Made by a program: the position numbers and the translations under genes. The notes under the pieces were generated by a model. That model made no database searches. It saw nothing but the letters and a program-made list of their open reading frames with translations, and was not told where the DNA came from. 64,000 nucleotides of DNA from Cydia pomonella (Eukaryota > Arthropoda > Insecta > Lepidoptera > Tortricidae): assembly GCF_033807575.1 (NCBI RefSeq), contig NC_084704.1, forward strand, positions 29,365,968 through 29,429,967, in the 5' to 3' direction. Below, in pieces: positions 33,641 to 45,335 of the stretch. The stretch's first letter is position 1. Each line of letters starts with the position of its first letter.

Positions 33641-34622
33641 ACAGTAGGTGTAAATATAGTGTTATTAATAGAAATTTGAGTGAAGTTTATTGTCCCTCGA
33701 TTTTCCGGGCCTGTGCGGCCAGTATCAAAACATCACAGTATAAAAAACCCAACCGACCGTATGAGTTACGAGGCGCCGTTGAACCACTTTTTCCTCATTC
33801 CACGGCGGGGAATGCGTCACTTTAGAAAATAGGGGATTCTAAACTAAACTACAACTATGTATGTAAGTGTTTAACTTCTGTTGTTAGGTACCTTCTCGTA
33901 TAGTTTTATTACAAAGCTGCGGTTTAAAACGAGCTTTGTAATATAGGAGTTTTAAGAGGCCACAAGTGCCAAAGTTGTTAGTATTCAGGCGTCTAGATCT
34001 CAATATTGAAAACAACTACATGCCTGATATTCATATACATTAAACTTCAACATATATCCTTCAAACTGGTAAACTTGAAAACACGATTAGTAAAAAAAGC
34101 CTCGATACTTTTATTTTTCAAACATTGCCCCTTTTTTACATGTTTTTGGTCGAGACGTCGAAACCCTTGAGTGTTTAAAAATGATTCTTAGTTTAATAGT
34201 TGAGTAATTACCAGTTCTTTAATCTGGTAAAAGCTTTTTCTTATAAATTTTATAGTTTAGTTGTATACAGCAATTATCTGATTCGGCGCTTACGCCATGT
34301 AGTTTGAGGCACCCGCCTACTGTCGCCTTCTCATGTTTTGCGTGTTCTGGCAATTAGATCTATCTCGCTTTCTATTTTTAGAACAGACTGCGCCAAACTC
34401 ATTGCGCGACGGATGTGTGTCAAATTTTCGCTGGTCATTAATTATTGCGTTTGTAAATACATAGAAAAATTGTTAAGCTAGTTGTAAATATTTTCGTTAT
34501 TTGTGTTTTGTGTGGTACATAATTAAACACATTTAGGTACATAATAACATTAAGTACTTTCTATATAAATTTGACCGTAACATACGGCTGCCGATTCGGC
34601 GAACAAGAGCGCATCGAACAGA
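33641..34622. other. Upstream region of the small gene
   Basis: No other gene. aaacgagctttgtaat next to acaaagctgcggttta at 33911-33945 gives a short hairpin. No clear TATA box or initiator could be assigned, so the transcription start of the small gene is not placed. Confidence 0.4.
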
Positions 34623-35116
34623 ATGGAGTCGCTGTTATTTATGCAAAATAGAGATGATGGGTAATGTTAATTATTACGTTCCATCTATATTAAAGTTTTA
34701 AATTACGTAAAATAAGAGTGAGTACTAGTTTACAAACTTTATTTTATATTGTTTTATCTTACAGAAAAACTTCCAATACTTCACCTAACGAGTGGCGGGC
34801 AGAGACGCCGCCATTATTTTGGAATTTAGATAACGTATTTGGCTTAAAACACCTTATAAATTATTTCACCTAACTATTTTTTATAAATACTAAGATGCAG
34901 AAGTACAGAGCAAGTAATTCCAGACGTAAAAGTAAGCCGCGAAGAAATGTTATCATTGAAAAATATCCAAATAAAGATAAAAATTACGGCGAAAATTGCT
35001 TAAAGCCCGATTTGCTGCAAGAAGATTTAGAAAAGCTAAAAGAATCTTTTCTAAAAAAATTGGATAAAACAGATGAGGAACGAGAAAAAAAAAACAGTCC
35101 TGCAAAGCAGCTGTAG
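34623..35116 (+). CDS. Small spliced gene of unknown function
   Basis: Exon 1 is 34623-34660 (MESLLFMQNRDD, then split codon GG/A), donor GG|GTAATG, acceptor TTACAG at 34759-34764, exon 2 from 34765. It continues GKTSNTSPNEWRAETPPLFW NLDN and, if unspliced, VFGLKHLINYFT to TAA at 34871-34873. The same frame goes on after 21 bases at ATG 34895 (MQKYRASNSRRKSKPRRNVI) to TAG 35114-35116: a basic first half, then an acidic helical end (LLQEDLEKLKESFLKKLDKT). Three models: two cistrons of 48 and 73 aa; stop readthrough; or a second phase-0 intron, AAC|GTATTT to GATGCAG|AAG (about 34837-34900, with branch-like CTAAC), giving one protein of about 107 aa. I prefer the last. AATAAA is at 35167-35172. 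I recognise no family. Its 3' UTR is the duplicate also seen at 1-595. Confidence 0.5.
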
Positions 35117-35133
35117 CAAGTAAGAGAAATTTG

Positions 35134-35713
35134 TTGCAAATCTACTGGCAGCAAGAACAAAAATTAAATAAATGAATGAATTATTTAAATTGTCTTTTAA
35201 TTATTTCACTTTACCATTTTCTTGGCGTGATTTATATGTTTATCCATGTCAAATTTCCATTTTCTAGAAAATATAAAAATAATGAAAGAAATATCGGGGG
35301 ACGCTCTTACACAATATATCATTTAACGCTTTCGCGTTTTTAACGCATATTAAATGCATACACATTATGCATATTACATATTTAGAACTGGGCATATCTG
35401 AGTCTAAACTTTATTTCGGGCAACTAGTGGCCCATGGAAAAAACCCTACCTACCTACCTATATACCTTAAAATGAGCATACATGTTACAAAAATATATAT
35501 TTTAAAACTAAATACTACAAAACACATTATGATTGCGATATTACGATTATTACGGGTTTCATTGTTCTAAAACTAAAGCGAGCGGGCGCGTTTCTCGGAA
35601 TATGGTCTATGGCCCGGCCGCGCTTGCGAGTTGAGCCTCGCGGTGTATTGTAGAGGGGAGCGGGGCGCGGGGTGCGAAATCGCTCTAGCCGGCTTGCAAT
35701 TGTGGACTCTTAA
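35134..35713 (+). repeat. Long direct duplicate, copy B
   Basis: Partner of 1-595; lacks 15 bp near 35551 and differs at one base near 35653. It begins at least 18 bases after the small gene's stop, but the true left limit cannot be seen because copy A is cut by the window edge. The sequence after 35713 is unrelated to that after 595. Confidence 0.93.
35167..35172 (+). terminator. Polyadenylation signal AATAAA of the small gene
   Basis: Located 51 bases after the stop codon of the small gene; kept in the duplicate at 34-39. Confidence 0.5.
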
Positions 35714-35904
35714 GTGAATACCTACCTAATTAAACCACAAAATCTGAAACAAATAGGCCACCTAAGGAAGGAAAAATAGGGGAAATAATCCGTATAATAC
35801 AGGGAATTTCGGTATAGTTGTATGTAAAGGTTGATTGATCTTTTTTACCGGCTGATTGTGATGAAACTATTGTGTACAACTGAATAACCGTAATGATGTT
35901 GCGA

Positions 35905-36334
35905 ATTTTTAGAGTTCCGTACCACAAAAAGAGAAAACAGAACACTTATAGGATCACTTTATTGCCCGTCTGCCCGTCTTTCCGTCTGTCCCGGAACGCG
36001 TGGAAGTATTTAGTTGAAATTAAAGCCATATCCAGCCAGTCAGGTCTACAGTCTTGCAGCTATAAAAAAAAACATACTTCTAAGTGAACATAAAAAAATA
36101 CGGCCATTTATGCTGCAAAAAACGTATACCTATTTGGACACTCTCAAAGGAATCAAAATTTATAGGGTACTTCCCGCTCACCTAGAACAATGAAATTTGG
36201 CAAGTAACATCGTCTTACACTACAAGTAGGTACAGGGAAAAATCTTAAAACAATACATTTGTTAAAAAAAAAATATAAAAAATAAGTTAAATTTGTACGG
36301 AATCCTCCGTGGGCGAGTCCGACACGCACTTGTC
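35905..36334 (-). mobile_element. agggttccgt / gagtccgac-type element
   Basis: agagttccgtaccacaaaaa at the left, a cgtctgcccgtctttccgtc run, the block atttatagggtacttcccgc also found near 25885, and gggcgagtccgacacgcact at the right, which is the complement of the gtgcgagtcggactcgc start seen at 46645 and 56155. Confidence 0.75.
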
Positions 36335-37467
36335 CTCTTCATTTCAGTTGGTTTTGTTTAAGTAAGTAATTATGTCAATAAACTGGCCCGTAACTGAGAT
36401 TAAGTCTTTCGATTGAGTTCATACAAATCTGTATGTTATGTTAGTATGATTTGTCAAATTTTGAAGAAGGAAAGGCTTTTACGTATATGATAAACGTTTT
36501 ACAGTATTGCCAACATATATATTTACCTCGTAAAGAATGGCTAAGGGTAGTTTAAAGTAACCAAACATGACATGGAATAAAAGAACATTATACAGGTTCT
36601 GATTTATTTTCTGCTCATATACCTAAAATAAATCCTAAATTATAGTTTTTATTATGAGATAAGTTCTTAGAGCATTTAGACAGGTGTCGCTTTTACTACC
36701 CTTTTTTAGAAAACATTGCACAATTTGGCAAACTTTTGTAAGGACCGAGTATATCTGCCATGGCTAAATAGCTATACATTTAACGTGCCCCTCCCCCGCC
36801 AAAATCGGCAGACTGTTTGGTACAGAAAATGATAGACATGGCGTTTCCAGTCTAAATACTCTAAGGATATGTCTTACCATACTCTGACGGTTAAATATGT
36901 ACGTCATTCTTTAAAATTGGCTAACCCCCAAAATCGCTATAAAATCTGCAATTCCATAGAATACATTAACATATGATTCGCTGAAATGTATAAAATAGCT
37001 GTTTTTCGACTTTCCGATGACCCCAAACGTTATTCACCTCTCAGAATATGATCAGGCAAATAATTTAAATACTAATATATGCCATGCAAATATACATTAA
37101 AAGGTAATATCCCTTTTCATCTGCAATCTGGAAATTAATCGACACTGTATTTACCTAAATGCACAGACCACTAATCCTATTTTCTTTGCCTAAATGATGC
37201 AAAGAAGCGAAGTCCTCTAGGTGACGTTAAAATGGAAATAATAAAAAGTATACGTACCTACCTATATAAGTAAATTATGCCCAGTGCATCGTGAGCGGGG
37301 GCTCACGATGCGCGCTGATGGCATTAGCTCGTTTCCACATATGCCTGTGATACGAATATGGCGTCTTCATTTTTATGAAACGTCATATTTTTGCCAGCCT
37401 TCCTATAAAGCGTCACCAAACCTAAATTCAAAAGAAATTGTGCGTTAAATTTAATGGAACCGCAAGA
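36335..37467. other. No supported feature
   Basis: AT-rich. gtgagcgggggctcac at about 37290 is a small hairpin. Confidence 0.4.
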
Positions 37468-37592
37468 TAACGTTTGCAATAGACAAATATGAAACAAAGA
37501 GTTGGATCACATATAATTATTAAAAACTTTATTTCCATAGATAATGTTTGGCGGAAAAAAATACTTTCTTTTTAAATTTACTTATTAAAAAA
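37468..37592 (+). repeat. Dispersed repeat, inverted partner at 41620-41755
   Basis: caatagacaaatatgaaaca, aagagttgga, atttccatagataatgtttg and ctttttaaatttacttatta match the minus strand of 41620-41755 in the same order. Confidence 0.8.
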
Positions 37593-39767
37593 AGATTTAA
37601 ACTTTGAAGATGTAAATATGGCATAAAATATTCGTAAGTCATCTCTAGCTCACGCCGACATCTTTAAAGTATAAATCTATTCTTAAGGCGCGGTGTATAG
37701 TAAAATGCGCTATTTTTAAATCGATATTTACAGGCTTGTACAAGGATTTCATCGATTATTTTCTAGTATGTATAACTTCAGTCTTTGAACTAGCCGTATG
37801 CTTGTCAGAAACACGATGGCTCATCTTTTTCTCGATAGATTTTTGCTTTGAAAATATGCTTAAAACTGTATTTATTTCGATATTTTAGAAGTACTATGAT
37901 GAATATCAATATGAAATTTACTTCATTCAATAGCTTTTAAGTAACTCTAACATTTTGCTTGTCAGTTTATCGATGCGTTAAATTTTTCATTCATAATTAT
38001 GAATTCAACATTTTGTCTACTAAACGTTACCCTGCGCGGCAATACCGTCAGTACGCCAGTACGCCCGTGACCACTGTCAGCGTCGGACCTGTGCTAGTTT
38101 AGCGGACGTTACATAAAATGGATAATCACACTATAAATACACAAATATGTTAAACACACCATGTTTTCATCACTCTTACGAAGAAAAAACTAATTTTTAA
38201 GCTAATTGATTCTTAAATACGGTGACATTTCAGACATCCATCCGTCATATTATCTTTTTTGACAAGTTTTACACACGCACCTGTCCGGCATACAGCCACG
38301 ATTAACCAAATGATGAAATGGTGCCTTGCACCCGAGTTAAACACTCTACTTTTCATTTTTAATACGAGGAAGGTAAAATACATGTACATTTTAAAAAACA
38401 CTGCTAAGTATAAAATTCAGTAGTACTTATTTCGTACCTACTTTTAACTATCAATTTAGGTAAAATAATATTTTAAATGGCTATTACAGTAGTAATCAAA
38501 TTGAATACCTATTTTTAAACGCAAACAAATAAAATTAATCCGCTTGTTTAATTTATATAAGTCATTATATTGGAACAGCTTCATTTTTAACACATACAGG
38601 ATGCAGGAGATATACTGGATTTAAATAGTGCTTAGTGAAAGGTACCATTTCACGTTTTTGTGGAAGTGCTCAAATGGCTGTAATAGTTTATGTTATAAGT
38701 GTTGAATTTGTTTGGTATTTCTGGTTTATTAACTTTCATATGGTATACACTTAAGACTTTATTTACAACATTTATCAACTATTTTATTTTGTAAGGTGAG
38801 CAGGAGTGATATTTACCCTTCAAATTCCATTCAAAATTTTGCAAGTACTCGGTTCGGCAGTTCGTATATATTTGTACCTCTCGCCAATATTTTTATTTCA
38901 CTGGTTAATTATTCTGTAAATTGAAGAATATCACTAAATTCCATTTTTGATAATGTTAAACATAAAGTCCTTTGTAAAAGTTTGGTATAATACTTTTATA
39001 CCATGCTATTTCTGTTTTGTATGAAATGAAAACTGGTGACATTTTATTTCTTATTTCAAGTATAAATTTCGATGACACTCTGCCGTCAATTTCAGGTCTT
39101 AGCCAATTTTACCTTCTTCTTTAAAACCTTGGACCTTGTTATGTGATATGCATTTACTATTTTTCCTGCCAATACAAAATATAAGTGGAAAAATCGATCG
39201 AAAGTTTCGCAAAATATATTTTCTTCATTTTTGCATTAGGGTGCTTATGTGTAATATGTATATATTAAAATAGTTTATTTTTAAATGAATCACTAGTCAA
39301 GGCCTATAGTATGTCCCTTCAAGTGGCAGAAGCCAAAACGTAAAAAGTAGTCACGTGGCGGGGCCCCGTCGGGTGTTCAGCGCGGATTTAGAGAATATTA
39401 CAAATTCAACAATTTAAGCTTATCTATGTATAAAAGTATATATTGAAGCATATATCGTTAGAATAAGCACTAAATACGCTATTCGAATAGAACAATTAAA
39501 TTATTGTCTTCTTCTTCTTGGTCCCTCAATGCTGAGGATCGTGACATCATGTCCTTCTGTTGAAGTTGTCCTTGTTGTTGTTAAATTATTGTAATGTTTA
39601 TGCATTTCGCCACATGCACCTAACTAATCAAACCTAGCAACAGTGACAGTTTTCCAGTTTCGTTATTAAAAATGACTACCACCACAAAACAAAGTTATGA
39701 TTGGAGGTAATTGTTAATTAATTTTCTACGTAGGGCTTAAAATTCAAAGGTTAAGTCATAAAAAGTG
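37593..39767. other. No supported gene
   Basis: AT-rich. 38295-38345 (gatgaaatggtgccttgcac, then ccgagttaaac on +) is a reverse copy of the block at 62125-62150, an old fragment of that repeat. Otherwise nothing. Confidence 0.45.
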
Positions 39768-40205
39768 CCCGTGAGGAAACGGATTTTTTTTAACCACGTA
39801 TTCCTGAGGCCATAAGAAGAATTTCATGTACAAGTTTAAGTCAATTCCGCAAAAAAAAATGTTTTTTTTTTTTTACTTTTTGTATGTTTTTAAACATATT
39901 AAGTTCATGTTCTTGGAAAATTTATGGATTAATATAAATTGGTACATTTTTTTTCGTAAAAATTAGTCCATTCAAATGGTACCTTGCGACTTTGATATCT
40001 GTCAAGAAGGTAGTCTAGACTATGTAGGTCCCAAAGTGGCGACTGGCGACATAGCCATTAAAAAGGCGTTATGCACTAAAACACAATATTTTTTTTAATT
40101 GGTATTAACTCTGAAACTAGGCGAATTAAAAAAGTTTATATGACATTTTTGCCTCTAAATACGATCCGGAATATACTGTTAAAATCTTTCCGTTTCCTCG
40201 AGGGT
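39768..40205. mobile_element. MITE with cccgtgaggaaacgg ends
   Basis: gtgcccgtgaggaaacggat at the left and ccgtttcctcgagggtac at the right are imperfect inverted repeats. The right part is repeated in inverse sense at 4339-4432 and 4932-5010. Confidence 0.65.
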
Positions 40206-41619
40206 ACCGTGTATTTACAAAATAACCTCTTTAAAAATCAAGACAGAACTCGACATAGGCGTTCGATCCCGGATGAACGGTCCTTAGCAACCAAGCGTTA
40301 ACAAGCGTGTGTATGTATGTTTTCCTTGTCTAACTTGCTAGCTACTTTTGGGCGCTAGAAGAGCGTAAATATACTTCAAAGCCTTTAATTTTGCCACTAA
40401 ATATGGCAACACCTCACTAACCACCCTCTGTTGGCCGACAGCTTTCTGGCTATCGCATCGACCCGTGAGTGGTGGGCCACCACTTGAAGGGATAAATAAC
40501 ATAGTTGACGATAAAATAATTTTGTTCATCGGAAAAGTTTTGTATGTTAATTAACTTTACGGAACAGGTCTTAACTGTACTTCTTTCCAAAGGAAAATAA
40601 TACTCATTGAGACAATTCTAACAACCTCAAACGCAATTTGATTGCGATATTTTGACACAGAGTTCCTATGGCCACCTCCTCTCACATGCATCAGATCAGC
40701 TGGATGGTACCATAATATTTCATTGTCACCCTACTTACATATGTATGCAGATTTTCAACTTCATCTGAAACCTCAGTGGGTCAAATATACTTGTAATATT
40801 TGATTACAGACAGAGTAGACAGACACCAGACTGATTCTTTATTAAACATTAATTAAAGTCAGTCAATTATACTCATTACTATATAACTTCGAAGTAGTAG
40901 TAGTAGTATAAGTGCATTTTTGCCATTATAAACTTTAAATAATAAATAATAATAGCAGTTTTCTCGACTTTTGCATTTAAAATTTATAATCGTCTTCATT
41001 GTCGTCAATTCAAAAAATAACATAGAAATAGTCGTTACAGTTAGAGTCATGGTTCTTTTTTGAGAAGATAGCATAATTTATCTACTTTTTGGAGCTACAT
41101 ATGCTTGTGCATACCTTATGCTTATGTTTTCAGTTATCTCAATACCAGCAAAAACATGCTACCTTTTTACGTTCACTTTCACAAATTACTTAGCTTTGCT
41201 AGTATTCTTCCTTTTTTCACTACTTGCCCGAAATTGACTTCTATTGCATTTTTAAGGTCAACTAAGTTTTGAATAGGTATCTATATATGATTTAAAGCAG
41301 ACAGTTGTAACTTTTGTCTGAATTAGTAAGTAATATTATTTCGACACAAAAATATTTGGTATCATTTTACTAGGTTCTCAATTTGCCGCGGTATATTCTA
41401 GTATTATATATAATTATCAAATTTTTAATTTAATTAAGTTTAAATCATAATCAATATAAATTTCCGGAAAAGATCCCAGAACTAACAAACCAGAATACGG
41501 ATGGCGTCAGAATAAGTACGTAGGCTTGCTGCGAGCGCGGCGCGCGGGGCGCCCGCCTGCCTGCTTTACCACTTCGTCTGCTTCACCCCCTCAAAAACCT
41601 AAAATCTCTCTATAAGAGC
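40206..41619. other. No supported gene
   Basis: Contains a short GC-rich patch (gcgagcgcggcgcgcggggc) at 41530-41555; no ORF with motif. Confidence 0.4.
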
Positions 41620-41755
41620 GCCTTAATAAGTAAATTTCAAAAGAAAGTAGATGTTTTCCCGCCAAACATTGTCTATGGAAATATAGTTTTAAAAGGCATA
41701 TGTAATAGGCCAACTCTTTGCTCCATATTTGTCTGTTGCAAAACTTATATATCTA
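41620..41755 (-). repeat. Dispersed repeat, partner of 37468-37592
   Basis: Minus strand: caacagacaaatatggagca, atttccatagacaatgtttg, ttcttttgaaatttacttat. Confidence 0.8.
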
Positions 41756-41944
41756 GTAACTTATGTATTTGATTGTAAATATGTAGTGAATTAGGTACCT
41801 ATTACGACAATTTATGATAACACAGCGCCACGTATATCGCAATAGTTCACGGCCCTATAAGTAAAAACAGAATAGATAGTAAACATTTCTTAGAAGAGAT
41901 AAGGTATGCTTTGCCGTTAGAAGCGCGGGTGAGTAATAGTTATT

Positions 41945-42322
41945 TGTTTTACAAGGGGCAAAGTTGTTATTTAAAGCGGAAATTTTCAAAATTGCGAAAC
42001 TGGAATCTTGAGCGTTGCGAGAGTTTCAAGACACGAGGGTTAAGCAAACTTTGCCACCGATTAAAAAAATAAACACCACACCAACCCGATTGACCAAAAA
42101 ATATTAAATGTAAAATATTACAAATGAAATCCAAATGGAAGCTATTAAATATTTAGGTATCATTCAAAACAATCATAAGTCAATTCCACCAGCCAAAATG
42201 AGGAAACGACTCAATATTTGCATCTGATTACTTTGCCACTTATGGATAAAATGCAACTTTCTTATCAGTTTTGAAGTATCAAGAGAGCTTTTCCCAGCGG
42301 GTGTGGTGAAAAATATAGGCAA
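41945..42322 (-). repeat. Dispersed repeat of the gatgagaaagttgcatttta family, copy 2
   Basis: On + it reads ttacaaggggcaaagttgtt, gcgttgcgagagtttcaag, aaacaccacaccaac, ataaaatgcaactttcttat, the complement of the copies at 24485 and 62270. Confidence 0.85.
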
Positions 42323-44157
42323 ATTTCACCTTTACGCAATAATGTCTCAAACTCTCAACTAGTGAACAAATCTAATTATTATAATAGTCAAAATCAAACC
42401 TCTAAATCAACAAGCACTTTCAATCGACCGATGAAAATCCTCGTGAGTACTTTTTAAATCTAAACTAATTATACCTCTCTCTCTAAATATAAAATTACTT
42501 CAAATATTTTAGCCGTAAAACTGAGAGAGGAATTACAGTCCATAGCGCTATGATAGCTATCTATCAGAAGATTTACTTTATGCATTTTCATATTCCTTGA
42601 CTCGTACGTCAGTTCCGAAAACATATTGGTACTAGCCACTCGAGCCAGGGTGTAAACTCAGCACCTCCACTTTGTAAACCGGATGCATTAAGCTCAGTAT
42701 AGACGGAGCCCGAACTTGCATCCGATTTTCATTTAATACGTTCGTTAAGTTCTCGCACACTTCACTTAAGAGCGTTTTCACATTTCCTATACGATATTGC
42801 ATGTTGGATGACCCTTGGCTAACAGCTGCTAGAGAGTGCCCTATATACAAGTCCTTTTATGTTTGCATTAACGATGTATTTTGAACAACGCACAATTAAT
42901 ATAAAATTAACGCAACGAGCCGGAGCCGCAGGCGTAGGCGCCACGAACATTTTTGACCTACTTATAAACATAACAATACAACTTACATATAACAGTATTT
43001 AGTTTTGATATACTTATACTATGACAGATAACATTGCAGGAGAGGAGTAGAAAAAATAAATTAATAAATATAAAAAGGCACCCTTCACTTCTATGTGGTC
43101 GCATCCGACATTTTAAATCGGATCGGACAGTGTGAAAACACTCTGAAAGCTACATCCACAATCTAACGTGTGTAATTGTGTCCACTGCGTTATCAGGGAA
43201 GTTTCGTCAGTTTTTGATAGATTGAGTGACAGTTGCGATCCCGACCGCACTGCCGTTTGTCATTTCCAATCACGGCGGCAAATGGTTACTCAATTTATCA
43301 AGTACAATGACGTCATCACGGGAACGTGATGTTCACAAACAGACAATGGATTCTAACTTTAAATAAGATGGAGGGTGGAATGTATGTGCACACGGCATGT
43401 CCGTATTTATGTTTGTGTACGTTTCTGAGAGCAATCAGTTGAAAATATTTTGGTGTAACCGTTTATAATAGTTTGTAGCACAAAAAAAATTGCTATTTAT
43501 TTAAATAGACAAGTACCCATACTTGGTACAATACACCGGCATTTTCAACTTTCCGTCATCGTCGTCACCGGACTAAAATTCTGTCAATAGAAAATTTGCC
43601 GCCTCGAGGTGAATCGTGAGTATCGAGGCGGGGCGGGGTAGAGCGTGTTCATTAGGCTGGTTTCTAAAACCTTTAAAAAATTCCGGCGGGAAATCCTTAT
43701 CTTGTTATACTTAGTTGATAAAATACGCCAAGTTTTGTAATTTAATCTGAACTACAAAGGGGTGCTCAACAACCTAGAAATTAATAGTGTTATTTGAAAC
43801 CCAAAAAATAATCTTTAGACATTGTTTTCATCCTATTTGAACATGGTGAAAATTTTATTAAGATAATAAGTAAAGGAGTGCCATATCTTCTGGTTACAGT
43901 TTAAATAATTCCCATAATAAAGTCTCAGATACTATTACTAGTTTATTCTGATTTAAAATCTTGAAGAACTTAAAATACCTATTTGTATTTAACAATATTG
44001 CGCGTATAGCAAGCAGCGGATATTTGTAAAGCCAATTCAGGGAAAATGTAAACAAAACGGTCCTGTTATTTTGTCGGAGATTGCAAGTTTCTACTGGCAC
44101 TCGGGGCCAGAATTCCCCAGCAAAGCTAATGCGATTCTCGATTGTTTTGGTTTTATG
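42323..44157. other. No supported gene; weak MITE-like blocks
   Basis: gcgttttcacatttcctata at 42772 and ggacagtgtgaaaacactct at 43126 look like scraps of one inverted-repeat family. 43220-43310 has a pair (gatagattgagtgacag / ttactcaatttatcaa) related to 18930-19235. The frame 42632-42850 on minus has no recognisable motif. Confidence 0.4.
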
Positions 44158-44236
44158 TGAGGCAGTGTAGCATCGGTATACTGTTTATTTTTGACGCAGA
44201 GGTTGTAGGTTCGAATACATGTCCTCGTATAAAATA
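44158..44236 (+). mobile_element. Possible tRNA-like SINE head
   Basis: gcagtgtagcatcggtatac resembles an A box and gtaggttcgaatacatgtcc a B box, about 38 bases apart. A tRNA cloverleaf does not form well, so a decayed SINE promoter is more likely than a tRNA gene. Confidence 0.35.
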
Positions 44237-44238
44237 AA

Positions 44239-44604
44239 CCCCAGGCCAAAGGTACTTATATCACAATTAAAAACTGTGATTTTCATGCGATAGATTTTTA
44301 ATATTACTTACCTATAAATAGACAACAAAAATACTAAAAAATATAACAAAACATTTTAAAAGTAAATAACTCAATATATGTTTACTTTTTGATACGATTG
44401 AGTTGGCCAAATGAGCCAATTCAACAATTTATAAGGAAAATATTTTTATCTTTTTTACAATATATAAATTATAATAATATTTTTAACAATATTTTTTAAT
44501 CGATGTTCTAATACCTATATATTTTTATTCTTCTGGGGTTGCCTTATGTATGTTTTTGGTTACCTATAAACAAAAGTACGTTGATTCCATACTTTTTGCC
44601 TGGG
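44239..44604. mobile_element. Mariner/Tc1-like nonautonomous element, relative of 7684-8249
   Basis: Left cccaggccaaaggtacttat, right attccatactttttgcctgg, imperfect inverted repeats. Internal gtgattttcatgcgatagat and ggggttgccttatgtatg resemble the element at 7684. Confidence 0.65.
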
Positions 44605-45202
44605 ATGTATAATTTTTTTTTAACTTAATCCATTGAAATAAGTTGAAAAATTAGATATTTATGGTCTGGACTGTACCAAAGTAGCTGCAATAGTCGTTCC
44701 TAGGCTATTAGTATCTGATACGTCAAATTACTTTTTAGTAAATAAAATTTTTTGTACATAGGTAGGTATGAGTCGAAATTAGGAATGGAAATATAGATCT
44801 GTATCTGAAGAGATTACGTGGGAAGTACATATGCCAATGTAATCGTATGTAAGTAAAAGATAGTCACTGGCCTTAACGTCCGTAATAGATCTTTAGGTAA
44901 CTCGGAACTGAACGAATGAAACTTCGGATGCTGTATGTCTCACCAAGACACCCACAGAAAAAACTTCAGCAGCTATAAAATCCGGTAAATAAGCAGCGGC
45001 AGTCGTGTTTCGCAAGACTATGAGAAGAACTAGAAGAAGTAAGGGCTGCGTCAGTGATGGAAGGAGGATTGTGGCCAAAAAGTGTAATAAGTAGTAATAT
45101 AAGAAATATTTTTTTTTGTTAATATTTTAATTGTGTTATTTCAAGTAGAAACACTACTACTTATATTAATTATAAACCGAAATAAATTTATTATAGGTCC
45201 GA
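44605..45202. other. No supported feature
   Basis: AT-rich, no motif-bearing frame. Confidence 0.4.
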
Positions 45203-45335
45203 AGAAAAAAGTGACCAACGCCTCCAGTGCCACCAAAATCGTCCTATGCCACCATGATCCGGATGTCCGAGGGCCTTAGACAAATGTCACGATAGCACGC
45301 CACTGGTTCGATTCCAGCCGTGGTCACTTTTTTCT
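45203..45335. mobile_element. 133-bp element with perfect 15-bp inverted ends and a B-box
   Basis: agaaaaaagtgacca and tggtcacttttttct are perfect inverted repeats. ggttcgattccag at about 45304 fits a pol III B box; an A box is not convincing. Could be a MITE or a remodelled SINE. Confidence 0.6.

Noticed and set aside
39309..40495. Larger element with tcccttcaagtgg / ccacttgaaggga ends
   Set aside because: The complementary stretch is only about 12 bases and no target duplication was seen; it may be chance.
42632..42850. 72-codon frame on the minus strand
   Set aside because: No domain. The neighbourhood looks like MITE scraps (gcgttttcacatttcct), and the codons show no sign of a real gene.
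44158..44236. tRNA gene
   Set aside because: A and B box-like motifs are present but no acceptor stem or anticodon arm forms; at most a SINE head.
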